Source: an archaeon
GTDB taxonomy: Archaea; Nanobdellota; Nanobdellia; Woesearchaeales; ARS49
Assembly (NCBI GenBank): GCA_020051845.1
Contig: JAGVQG010000060.1
Span: 1-48,939, forward strand
Direction of reading: 5' to 3'
DNA length: 48,939 nucleotides
Positions within the stretch are counted from its first letter, which is position 1. Each line of letters begins with the position of its first letter. Both the position numbers and the translations under genes were made by a program. This document shows positions 1 to 7,600 of the stretch, piece after piece. The notes beneath the pieces are model-generated. The model worked only from the letters and a program-made list of their open reading frames with translations. It was not told where the DNA came from and did not search any database.

Positions 1-209
1 ATGCAAAGTCTGGGCATACCAACGACTCAAACGCTACGGAGAAACATAAATCACATCACACAGTCAAAACTTCGAACGAGTTATGCAACACGGCAATTTT
101 AAATCCATATCTTTGGCTATGAACAAAGGAGTATATGAATGTGCTTGTTCAGATACAACTAAATACGACCCTACTTACAAGGTTACATCGAGAACAATGT
201 CATCTGGGG

Positions 210-322
210 GAACCATAACATGGTTCTGGCTCACAACAAGACGCGGTCTTGTGTGCAATCGGACAAATGTCCGATGCACAAGGAACCGAGTTCCTTTGTG
301 CAAGAGAACGCGTTTCGTTTTC
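210..322. repeat. Run of five adjacent short hairpins
   Basis: Five inverted repeats follow one another with almost no spacer: gaacca/tggttc (210-226), acaagac/gtcttgt around a gcg loop (236-252), atcggaca/tgtccgat around aa (258-275), tgcacaaggaac/gttcctttgtgca with one bulge (275-302), and gagaacg/cgttttc with one wobble (304-322). All lie in the 403-nt gene-free stretch downstream of the cyclase stop codon. The two track ORFs here (83-400, 249-551) look like random open frames with no ribosome site or recognisable protein features. Elsewhere in 1-209 I see only a loose tgaacaa/ttgttca repeat (120-151). The function is unknown. It could be a structured RNA or a palindromic repeat element. 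Confidence 0.6.
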
Positions 323-403
323 TTTGCGCTCTGTGGGCTTTCTTCATTTGTTGCTTCTGCCCGGGCTACGTCTGTGCTATGTGCTGATTTCGCCTTCTAG
401 AAT

Positions 404-2056
404 TCATGCCTTCAAAGAAAGCACTTCATACACGACAAGCGGCTTCTCCTTTCCCTTGACCTGCAATGGTGCGAGTTTCTTGACATTGACTTTGTCCTTG
501 ATGAGCAGATATGTGCTTTCAGTGATCTTGACCTCTCCGCCTTCAGCGTAGCCGCTGAGACGTGAAGCTGTGTTGATGGTGTCACCTATCGCCGTGAATT
601 CCTGTCTTTGCGAGCTTCCCATGTTCCCGACGACAGCAGGACCTGAGCATATCCCGATCCCGAGCTTGATTTTTGGTATTCCTTCGACATCTCGTGCGCG
701 TATGGATTCCTGTATCTGTAACGCGCAGGTCACTGCGCGCAATGCGTGGTCTTCATCAGCAAGCGGACTTCCCCACATCGCGAAAAGCGCGTCGCCGATG
801 AATTTGTCGAGCGTTCCTTTGTTCTTGAAGACGAGGTCGGTCATGTCGCCGAAGTAATGGTTGAGGACCTTGATTACTTCATTCGGCGTCATCTTCTCTG
901 ACATGGCGGTGAAGCCGCGGATGTCCGCGAACATGGCGCTGACTTCGCGTTCTATGCCTCCGAGTTCCATGGCTTCCTTGCTTGATAAGAGATGTGTAAC
1001 GACGTCTTTCGATACATATCGGCCGAATACTTGAAGTATGTACTTCTTGTGCTGTGATTCTGTCGCCGCTATGTAGCCGTATGTCGCGAGAGATGCTAGG
1101 ATGATTGTCATCAATGGATAGACGAGGTTCAGGATGATTCCTCTTCCGAAAAGGAATATCGCCGTGATTATGTACGCCACGAAAAGGCCGATGCTTATCG
1201 GTATCGTGTACCTCATAGGTATGTTCGCCATGAATCCTGCGATGGCGGCGAATATCATTATCACGATCACGAGGCTCAGGTATGGTTGTGGGGTGATGAA
1301 TCGTTTTGTCAACAGCGTCTGTAGTGCGTTGGCGTGTATCTCCACGCCAGGCATGCGCGTCCCCTGTGATGTCGGTACCACGTAATCGTCGTGCAGGTCA
1401 GGCGCGCTGACACCGACGAGCACGATCGCGTCCTTGAATACGTCGGCGCTGATCTTTCCATTCATGACATCGGATGCGGAGTAGTGTCGGAAGCTTGAAG
1501 GCGGTCCGACGTAGTTCACTGTCAGCCGGTCCGAGTCGAAGCTCGGCGGCCGTCCAAGATATTGTGTGGCCAAAGCGAATGACATCGATGGTGATCCGTT
1601 GACCTTGGCAGGCACGTTTCTGATTATGCCGTCAGAGTCCGTGAACACGTTCACGACAGCTCTTGTCACATCAGAATATGCTGGTGCTGGTGAGAGCATC
1701 AGATCCTGGGCTGTGTGGTATTCCTGCGCAAGGATCACTTCGCGTCCTTTCATGGCTGCGGCAAGCGTCGCGTCATTGCCGTCTGGTTCTGAGAATGTCA
1801 GGTCAAAGGCGATGATCTTGCTGCCGGCGGTGTTCTCTAGCAGGGGAAGGTATGCTGACCTTGCCCATGGCCACTTTCCTATGTCCTGCAGGCTTCTGTC
1901 GTCTATCGTGACTATGACGATCTTGTCGAGCGGTTGTATGCCGCCGTACAAGTTATCGGTCAGCCTGATATTCCATGTGTCGAAAGCGTGAATTCCTGCC
2001 AGTCCGGCAAGTAATACGCCCACGATTGCCGCGACAAGGAATGCTTTGTAGTTCAT
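404..2056 (-). CDS. CHASE2-domain class III adenylate/guanylate cyclase
   Basis: Predicted membrane cyclase of 550 residues making a cyclic nucleotide second messenger. After one N-terminal membrane segment (about 5-24) comes a CHASE2 extracytoplasmic sensor (about 30-255), three membrane helices (about 259-327) and a class III catalytic domain (about 365-545). Catalytic features are intact: FADIRGF with metal-binding Asp378, KFIGD with purine-selecting Lys418 and metal Asp422, and GDTINTASRL with the Asn495/Arg499 pair, so it should be active and favours ATP. The start is chosen at 2056 because its ATG overlaps the FecR stop as ATGA; the 652-residue track ORF merely extends into that gene. 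CHASE2 plus cyclase is common in bacteria and unusual in archaea. The sensed signal is unknown. Confidence 0.93.
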   Translation of the reverse strand: MNYKAFLVAAIVGVLLAGLAGIHAFDTWNIRLTDNLYGGIQPLDKIVIVTIDDRSLQDIGKWPWARSAYLPLLENTAGSKIIAFDLTFSEPDGNDATLAAAMKGREVILAQEYHTAQDLMLSPAPAYSDVTRAVVNVFTDSDGIIRNVPAKVNGSPSMSFALATQYLGRPPSFDSDRLTVNYVGPPSSFRHYSASDVMNGKISADVFKDAIVLVGVSAPDLHDDYVVPTSQGTRMPGVEIHANALQTLLTKRFITPQPYLSLVIVIMIFAAIAGFMANIPMRYTIPISIGLFVAYIITAIFLFGRGIILNLVYPLMTIILASLATYGYIAATESQHKKYILQVFGRYVSKDVVTHLLSSKEAMELGGIEREVSAMFADIRGFTAMSEKMTPNEVIKVLNHYFGDMTDLVFKNKGTLDKFIGDALFAMWGSPLADEDHALRAVTCALQIQESIRARDVEGIPKIKLGIGICSGPAVVGNMGSSQRQEFTAIGDTINTASRLSGYAEGGEVKITESTYLLIKDKVNVKKLAPLQVKGKEKPLVVYEVLSLKA

Positions 2057-2865
2057 CGACCGGCCTGGATCTCCTTGATTTTCTGCGTGAGCAAGAACGC
2101 CCTGTGTAGTTTGTTGCGCACTATCGAAGGCGCGTTTTCGAGCAGCGCTGTCTCGTTCTTCTCGCCTGCGTCTATGGCTGTGAGTTCCTGGCGGAGCCCG
2201 GTTTCGTCCATGCCTTTCGCTTCGGCGAGTTTCAATAATATCCTGTTCTTTTCCAGTTCTCGCATCCTGACCCGTTTGAGGACGTCGATCTGCTTCTGCC
2301 TGAATTTCTTGAGGCGTTCCAGCTTGGCGGCGTCTATGTCCTCGACTGTTCCTAGCTTCCACTTCGCCTGCTTGCCTGCTCCGACGTTCAGCAGATCTTT
2401 GTCGTGGGTGTAATCGACATCGCCTTCGGTGACAGCGACATCGTCGTCGCTGAGCAGGAATTCTGTGCCGCGCACCGATGCCATTGTAGAGGCTGTCTGC
2501 ACGCTGTAGTCTGTCATGCCCGATAGCCGCGTGACTTTGTTGAGGGTCTCGCCCGCGAGCTGCTTGATCGATATGGATTTGCCGATTTTTTCCAGCTTTA
2601 TCTCGCTGTTAGGCTCGAGGCGTATCATCTCTCCTTCGAGGATGACGACCGTGGCCTCGCCGTCTCCGGTCTTCACTGAGTCGCCTTGGCCGAGCTCCAT
2701 CTCGTCAGTGCCGGGCGTCCATTGGCCGCCCATGTTGACTTGCACATCGCCGCGTTCTATGTATAGTACCGCGTCAGATGGCGCAGGCACTGCCAGCGCG
2801 AAATACGCGATTACTGCCAGCACAGCGACCACGATTATGATTCCGATGAGTATTCCTTTTTTCAT
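2053..2865 (-). CDS. FecR-domain membrane-anchored protein
   Basis: A 270-residue protein with an N-terminal membrane anchor (about 5-26) followed by a FecR-type beta-rich domain (GDVQV...LGQGDSVKTGDGEATV...LEPNSEIKL, then the RGTEF motif near residue 133) and a Lys/Arg/Glu-rich, probably helical C-terminal region. FecR domains sit outside the membrane and often act as sensors or polymer-binding modules. The stop overlaps the start of the CHASE2 cyclase by ATGA, so both are one operon, and FecR may present a signal to CHASE2 (inference). Upstream on the minus strand are a TATA-like element near 2897-2905 and AGGGGTG five bases before the ATG, so this gene probably has a short leader. Confidence 0.9.
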   Translation of the reverse strand: MKKGILIGIIIVVAVLAVIAYFALAVPAPSDAVLYIERGDVQVNMGGQWTPGTDEMELGQGDSVKTGDGEATVVILEGEMIRLEPNSEIKLEKIGKSISIKQLAGETLNKVTRLSGMTDYSVQTASTMASVRGTEFLLSDDDVAVTEGDVDYTHDKDLLNVGAGKQAKWKLGTVEDIDAAKLERLKKFRQKQIDVLKRVRMRELEKNRILLKLAEAKGMDETGLRQELTAIDAGEKNETALLENAPSIVRNKLHRAFLLTQKIKEIQAGR

Positions 2866-2896
2866 GATACACCCCTAGGAGGATTCTGCCTTTGGT

Positions 2897-2905
2897 GTTT
2901 AAAAA
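2897..2905 (-). promoter_or_regulatory. TATA box for fecR-cyclase operon
   Basis: On the minus strand this reads tttttaaac, about 36 nt before the FecR ATG. That leaves a leader of about 10 nt containing the AGGGGTG ribosome site. Confidence 0.5.
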
Positions 2906-2942
2906 GATTTGCAGGGGTGTTGTGATATTGTTCGTGCATACC

Positions 2943-2950
2943 ATTTAATA
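2943..2950 (+). promoter_or_regulatory. TATA box, leaderless promoter
   Basis: atttaata is centred about 29 nt before the GTG at 2976, the spacing expected if transcription starts at the start codon. Confidence 0.45.
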
Positions 2951-2975
2951 CGTGACGCGCGTATGACCTGTCAAG

Positions 2976-3350
2976 GTGGTGTACGTGGCTGTGAACAAAC
3001 CTCAACGCCATATTTTATTCGCATTGGGCCGCTACCACGAGAGGTATGCCTTGATCCTCCTGGATAAACCATTGCAGGCATCGCTATCGAAGGGCGCGTT
3101 CATAGAGCTCCTCACGAACGCAGGCCTCGCAGGGAAGAAGGAGCGCGCCTTGTACAAGAATCTCGAGGATCTTGAGAAGGCGAAGCTCGTCAGTTATGAC
3201 AACAGGACTCTGGTCTTCACGGAGAAGGGCAGGAAGGAGTATGAGCGTCTGGTGCAGGGTCTTGATCCCTATTTCCGCGTCGTCGACATGCTCGAGAAGA
3301 CCAATGTCCTCAAACTGACCAAGAAGGCGACGATGCAGTTGAGATGGTGA
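2976..3350 (+). CDS. Small winged-helix-like archaeal protein
   Basis: A basic protein of 124 residues that starts with GTG (no in-frame ATG exists near the 5' end). It begins PQRHILFALGRYHER and has the length and helix/strand pattern of an archaeal winged-helix DNA-binding domain: helices around 12-60, a likely recognition helix in ERALYKNLEDLEKAKLV, and a wing-like strand pair YDNRTLVFTEKGRKEYERL. This resembles small PadR/MarR-like archaeal regulators, but I do not recognise a named family. It is monocistronic: the upstream gene is divergent and the VWA gene has its own promoter. Its targets are unknown. Confidence 0.7.
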   Translation: MVYVAVNKPQRHILFALGRYHERYALILLDKPLQASLSKGAFIELLTNAGLAGKKERALYKNLEDLEKAKLVSYDNRTLVFTEKGRKEYERLVQGLDPYFRVVDMLEKTNVLKLTKKATMQLRW

Positions 3351-3414
3351 TTGTTTCTAGGGTTGTTGTTTTCTTCATATGGTTAGGTCTCTACCTTACC
3401 TTTTCGACGGAGAA

Positions 3415-3422
3415 TTATATAT
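3415..3422 (+). promoter_or_regulatory. TATA box of VWA gene
   Basis: ttatatat is centred 24 nt before the ATG at 3442. This argues for that start rather than the track start at 3379, which would lie upstream of the predicted transcription start. Confidence 0.6.
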
Positions 3423-3441
3423 CGCCATCTTTCCTGTTGTC

Positions 3442-5196
3442 ATGGCAAACAAACTTGTTGTATCGACGGCAATCATCGCCACTCTCTTACTGACAGTCTC
3501 TCTCGCATTGCTTATGGTTCCGGGCGGTCCGGCCAATGGCTGGCTCACGAACATCAGCATCATCAAGGTGGATGATTGGAGCTATAGCGGTCAGTCGACC
3601 ATCATGGAGTCTGTCAAGGCGATCGCGACAGGCGGCGGTATGATGCGGCAGTTCGGTTCAGTCGGCGCTTCATTCGGTTCATTGAGTGCGTCGGCCAAGG
3701 ACATCGGTTTCTCTGTCGGCGGCGCCAAGGACATCAATAATTTCAGGGAGAACATCAAGCAGGGTTTCCTTCCAATTGCCACGGACGTCACGTATGAAGG
3801 TCTGTTCTATGACTATAATTTCGATAACAGCGGCTCAGGCAACACGGTCTGCACGGATATGTTCTGTCCAGTCTACAGCCAGGTTGTTTCCAAGGATCCT
3901 TTGACGAACGCGACAGACAGATTCCTCTCGGTCGGATTGGACTCTGGCATCCAAAACTTCGACAGGAAGCCGTTGGATTTGATGATCGTCCTCGACATCA
4001 GCGGCAGCATGGGCTCGCCTTTCGACAGGTATTACTATGATCAGTTCGGACAGCCTGGCCAGAAGCCGGGCGATAACAAAGAGCCGACGCAGGAAGAGAA
4101 AGAGGAGCTGCAGAAGTCGAAGATCAAGGTCGCGTCAGAATCCATCGTCGCCTTGCTCGACCACTTGCGTGATGACGACAAGGTAGGTATGGTGCTTTTC
4201 AGCACTGATGCCGTTCTTGCCAAGCCTATGAACCTCGTCAAAGGCACCAATATGGATGACATCAAGAGGCATGTCATGGAGTTGCAGGCGACTGACAGCA
4301 CCAACATGGAAGCGGGTTACAAGCTTGCGACAGCGCAGTTCGATGACGAGCTCGATGACAAGGATGGTTCCGCGGCATCGGATCGCGAGAGGCGCATCAT
4401 TTTCCTGACCGACGCCCAGCCGAACACCGGAGATTTCAGCAAGGAAGGCCTTGTCGGCATTACCAAGGACAACGCCGAGAAAGGCATACACACCACCTTC
4501 GTCGGCATGGGCGTCGATTTTAACACGGCGCTCATCGAGACGATGACGAAGATCCGCGGCGCGAACTATTACAGCGTCCACGACTCCAAGGAGTTCAAGA
4601 CCAGGATGGATGAGCAGTTTGACTTCATGGTCTTCCCATTGGTCTACAATCTGAAGATGACCTTGAAATCGTCTGACTATTCCATCGATGAGGTCTACGG
4701 CTCGCCCGAAGCCGACCAGGCGACCGGGGAATTGATGTCCGTCAACACGCTCTTTCCCTCCCCCAAGAGCGCTGAAGGCGTGAAGGGCGGCATCATCCTC
4801 CTCAAGCTCAAGAAGATCGGCGCTGGAAGCGACATCTCGCTCAGTGTCGATTACGAGACTCGCGATGGTCAGAAGCATAGTTCGACCAAGACCTTCGTCT
4901 TTGAGGACAAACAGCCGGAATATTTCGGCACGAACTCTGACCGCAAGGCAGTACTGCTGACAAGATATGCGTCTCTCATAAAAGACTGGCTCGATCACGA
5001 GACGCGTAACGAAGCAGGCTGGGGCGAGTACCAGAACCACAGCCAATGGGAGAGGCAATCATCCCCGTTGCACGTCGCTGATGAATACAGGCAGAGGTTC
5101 AAGACTTTCGCTGAATATTTCAACAAAGAAAAACAAGATATCGGCGACGACTCCTTGAAGAAGGAAGTCGATGTGCTCACCAAGCTGTCTTCCTGA
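3442..5196 (+). CDS. Membrane-anchored von Willebrand factor A domain protein
   Basis: A 584-residue protein with an N-terminal signal anchor (about 6-26, rich in Leu/Ala/Ile), an extracytoplasmic spacer of about 150 residues, and a VWA domain from about residue 180 to 375. The MIDAS metal site is visible: DISGSM at residue 185, a Thr in the ADST-type loop (TDSTNMEAG) and FLTDAQPNTGDF at 324. The C-terminal 200 residues resemble the accessory region of bacterial YfbK-type VWA proteins (beta-rich, then helical). VWA domains with intact MIDAS bind protein ligands through a divalent metal, so an adhesive or envelope-assembly role is likely. A 307-residue antisense ORF over this gene (4135-5058) is a GC-skew shadow. 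Confidence 0.88.
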   Translation: MANKLVVSTAIIATLLLTVSLALLMVPGGPANGWLTNISIIKVDDWSYSGQSTIMESVKAIATGGGMMRQFGSVGASFGSLSASAKDIGFSVGGAKDINNFRENIKQGFLPIATDVTYEGLFYDYNFDNSGSGNTVCTDMFCPVYSQVVSKDPLTNATDRFLSVGLDSGIQNFDRKPLDLMIVLDISGSMGSPFDRYYYDQFGQPGQKPGDNKEPTQEEKEELQKSKIKVASESIVALLDHLRDDDKVGMVLFSTDAVLAKPMNLVKGTNMDDIKRHVMELQATDSTNMEAGYKLATAQFDDELDDKDGSAASDRERRIIFLTDAQPNTGDFSKEGLVGITKDNAEKGIHTTFVGMGVDFNTALIETMTKIRGANYYSVHDSKEFKTRMDEQFDFMVFPLVYNLKMTLKSSDYSIDEVYGSPEADQATGELMSVNTLFPSPKSAEGVKGGIILLKLKKIGAGSDISLSVDYETRDGQKHSSTKTFVFEDKQPEYFGTNSDRKAVLLTRYASLIKDWLDHETRNEAGWGEYQNHSQWERQSSPLHVADEYRQRFKTFAEYFNKEKQDIGDDSLKKEVDVLTKLSS

Positions 5197-5201
5197 GTAT
5201 A

Positions 5202-5579
5202 TCAGTGGAAGATGGGTGTGTGCCTGAGCAGGTCGCTGAGCCTGTTGCGTACGACGCCGTCGTGCATCAGGTTCGGTACTGCTTGGGAAAGCACTGTCGA
5301 GCATTGCGGCTCGTTGTCCGAAGGGAGGTTCTTGTATATGGCGAGGCATTCGCGTGCGTACGCGCTTGCCTTGTCAGGATTGACGTTCCTGTAATTCTCG
5401 GCCAGCAGGAAAGCGATCTCTCCGCGCAGCTTCAATTCAGGCACGGTATCACACGTGCTTGGCTTGAGCTGTTGGTACGCCCTTAGCAAGGCGTGCTCTT
5501 CATAGTCGTTGTTTTCGATCATCTGTGCCAGTTCGTAGGCCCGGCCGACGCAGACTTCCAATTGTTCTGTTGTTTCCAT
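5202..5579 (-). CDS. Hypothetical helical protein
   Basis: A 125-residue soluble, acidic and mainly helical protein with a possible TPR-like pattern (YELAQMIENNDYEEHALLRAY, then FLLAENYRNVNPDKASAYARECLAIY). No enzyme motif is visible. The ATG at 5579 is preferred over the track's GTG at 5585 because GGAGGGTGA lies at a normal distance before it. A TATA-like element (5614-5621 on the minus strand) sits about 38 nt upstream, giving a short leader. The gene is convergent with the VWA gene, whose stop is only a few bases away. I do not recognise the family. Confidence 0.65.
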   Translation of the reverse strand: METTEQLEVCVGRAYELAQMIENNDYEEHALLRAYQQLKPSTCDTVPELKLRGEIAFLLAENYRNVNPDKASAYARECLAIYKNLPSDNEPQCSTVLSQAVPNLMHDGVVRNRLSDLLRHTPIFH

Positions 5580-5613
5580 CTTCACCCTCCTGGATTCGGC
5601 CTTCGGTCAAGCG

Positions 5614-5621
5614 CATATAAG
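5614..5621 (-). promoter_or_regulatory. TATA box upstream of hypothetical gene
   Basis: The minus strand reads cttatatg about 38 nt before the ATG at 5579. With GGAGGGTGA between them, this suggests a leadered transcript. Confidence 0.4.
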
Positions 5622-5684
5622 CGTTTCGGGTGGTGTGATTAGGATGTGGTCGGAGTAAAGGTCCATCCAAGATATCAGGGGTCT

Positions 5685-6143
5685 TCAGTTGTCGTGCACG
5701 CGCTTCAGCTCGTTCCATTTCTGGACCGTGAGCGTCGTGTCGTCTTCCTGCTGGAGCTCGATGCTGTCGATGAACATCGCGCTGATCGGTGTCTTTGGGA
5801 GTGTGCTGGCGAGCGCGTCTTTTAGCGCCTTTGTGAATCTCTTCGCCTGGCTCTCGTGGACGAAATGGGCGTTGATCACTGCAGGGCTCTCGATCATGAC
5901 TTCTATGAAGCCGCCTTTGTCGAGTATGAATCTCTCGTAGGCCTTTTCGCCGATGATGTCGAAGCCCATGTAGAATATATGCTGGCCGAGCTTCTTCTCG
6001 AGCACTCGGATGAATTTGACGAGTTCGCCGCGCGCCCGGTCCTGTTCCTCGAAGTTCCGGTCAAGGGATGTCGTTTTGCGCAAGGTGAATGACAGGAGTT
6101 CTCCTGCGTCTAGCGCGGGCACGAAATAGTGGAGTGTCTTCAT
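5685..6143 (-). CDS. Hypothetical protein, last gene of ALDH operon
   Basis: A 152-residue protein beginning MKTLHYFVPALDAGELL. The start at 6143 is fixed by an ATGA overlap with the stop of the upstream aldehyde-dehydrogenase-like gene; the 198-residue track ORF only extends into that gene. It appears soluble, with alternating beta strands (HIFYMGFDIIG, GGFIEVMIESPAVINAHFV) and helices (AKRFTKALKDALAS), like a small alpha/beta domain. No metal-binding or catalytic motif stands out. Tight coupling to the two upstream genes suggests it works with the acyl/aldehyde chemistry proposed there. I do not recognise the family. Confidence 0.75.
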   Translation of the reverse strand: MKTLHYFVPALDAGELLSFTLRKTTSLDRNFEEQDRARGELVKFIRVLEKKLGQHIFYMGFDIIGEKAYERFILDKGGFIEVMIESPAVINAHFVHESQAKRFTKALKDALASTLPKTPISAMFIDSIELQQEDDTTLTVQKWNELKRVHDN

Positions 6144-7600
6144 CGCCCCTCGGTCATGTTCGTCGGGTTCGATAGGAATGCCACCAGGTCTTTTGCCTCG
6201 TGCGGCAGGTAGGGTGAGAAGTCTATGGACGGTCGGTTGTGGCATATCGTCGCCGCGCGCAGTCTTGTTATGGCATCGCAATTCACGTCGCGGCTCAAGT
6301 ATTCGCCGAGCGATTTCGCAGGAGTGTAGATTGAGACAGCCATGACGCGCTGTTCTGGCGCGTGTTTCGCCGCGCTGTTCACGAAGCCGACGGCTTCGTC
6401 GATGCTGTCCGCTTTCACCAGTGTGAGTGTATATGGCATTTCCTGTGTCGCGAAAGGCGATTCAGGGTCGTTTATGTTGACCGACATCAGCAATGGCCGC
6501 ATCTGGTGCGCGCTGATGCGTTCGTAGGGCAACAGGATCTCGGCGTTGTCGAACTGCCGTGATGCGTTCACGAGGCTCTCGATCTGGTCGAGTATGAGTG
6601 TGGGTGCGTACCCGATCTCGGTGTTTTCATCCAATGGATCGCCGACATTCGCGTCGTTGAAGCGTCGGCTCAACAGTTCGCAGAGGGTGTTGTAGTCTCG
6701 TTCGCCGACGATGATCGCTGTCTTTGTGGCGACACAGGTGTTCGTCCAGTGCAGCGCTCCGTATGCCAGTCTTTCAGCGACTTTCTCAAGGTCGCATCCC
6801 TGGTCGACTATCGCCTTGCTGCGGCCTGTGGAGAAGATGATTGATCGTGATGTGGGTGCGGCGCCGGCGAGGATAGATGCCGCGCTCTCTGCCTCGCCCA
6901 TGTAGATGTGCCTATTGGTCTTCCGGATTATGTTGGCGGTGTAGGACGCGCTTTCTGGCCGAGATGTGTCCCAGTGCAGGACGTTTATGCCGCCGGAAGG
7001 ATAGCCTGCCTTGGTGAGCGCTTCTGCTGTCATGATGGCTGTGCGGGGCTCGTGCTGGCTGGGTTTGATTATGATGGTGGCGCCTGCCATGACAGCGTTC
7101 GCGAGTATTGATGCTGCTTCGGCGACATGGTTTGGCGGCAGGAAAGCAGCGGCGATCCCTTCGTTTGGAAGCAGCGCGACGCGGCCGTCCTGTGAGTCTC
7201 TGTATAATATATTGCCTTCAGGCAGATAGCAGTCTAGCGTGCCGACTCCTATTGCCCTCATTAGCGTGGTGGCGTATGCCGCCTGGGTGCGGACGCTGCG
7301 TATCGGTGTCCCCTGCAGCATCACTATATTATCGAGGTCCTGCTGGGTCCATGCGTTGGCGAGTAGGTCGGCGGCTCTCTGGCAGATCATCCCGCGTTCG
7401 GTCGCGGGAATTGATGAGCATTTTCCGCGGCTTTCTTTCGCAGAAGCCAGGCACATGCCGAAATCGAGCATGTTCGAGTTCGGAAGGTCGAGATTATGGT
7501 CTGGATAATATTGGCTTTGGACGGCGAATGTCGTTTCCATCGCTTCCTGAGGACTGCCTTTGTAGAAGTTGGGCGTCAATATCCGGGTGGCTGCGCTCAT
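6140..7600 (-). CDS. Aldehyde dehydrogenase superfamily protein, acylating/LuxC-like
   Basis: A 486-residue NAD(P)-dependent dehydrogenase fold. The cofactor-binding Lys is seen in IIIKPSQHEPRTAI, the oxyanion Asn in AAFLPPNHVAEAA, and the nucleophile Cys in HWTNTCVATKTAI. The usual ELGGK block with the general-base Glu reads FSTGRSKAIVD, so that Glu is missing. CoA-acylating dehydrogenases and LuxC-type acyl-CoA reductases commonly lack this base, so an acyl-CoA or acyl-enzyme reductase is more likely than a classic aldehyde oxidase (inference). I use the ATG at 7600 because it overlaps the previous stop as ATGA; an ATG at 7612 abuts GGAGG too closely. It lies between a FIST/LuxE-like chimera and a hypothetical gene. 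Confidence 0.85.
   Translation of the reverse strand: MSAATRILTPNFYKGSPQEAMETTFAVQSQYYPDHNLDLPNSNMLDFGMCLASAKESRGKCSSIPATERGMICQRAADLLANAWTQQDLDNIVMLQGTPIRSVRTQAAYATTLMRAIGVGTLDCYLPEGNILYRDSQDGRVALLPNEGIAAAFLPPNHVAEAASILANAVMAGATIIIKPSQHEPRTAIMTAEALTKAGYPSGGINVLHWDTSRPESASYTANIIRKTNRHIYMGEAESAASILAGAAPTSRSIIFSTGRSKAIVDQGCDLEKVAERLAYGALHWTNTCVATKTAIIVGERDYNTLCELLSRRFNDANVGDPLDENTEIGYAPTLILDQIESLVNASRQFDNAEILLPYERISAHQMRPLLMSVNINDPESPFATQEMPYTLTLVKADSIDEAVGFVNSAAKHAPEQRVMAVSIYTPAKSLGEYLSRDVNCDAITRLRAATICHNRPSIDFSPYLPHEAKDLVAFLSNPTNMTEGR

Noticed and set aside
83-400. 105-residue ORF at the left end
   Set aside because: Runs through the hairpin cluster, no ribosome site, odd composition, overlaps a second random frame (249-551).
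4135-5058. 307-residue minus-strand ORF
   Set aside because: Lies entirely antisense within the VWA gene, whose MIDAS motifs are clear; it has no ribosome site or recognisable domain and results from codon-position GC bias.
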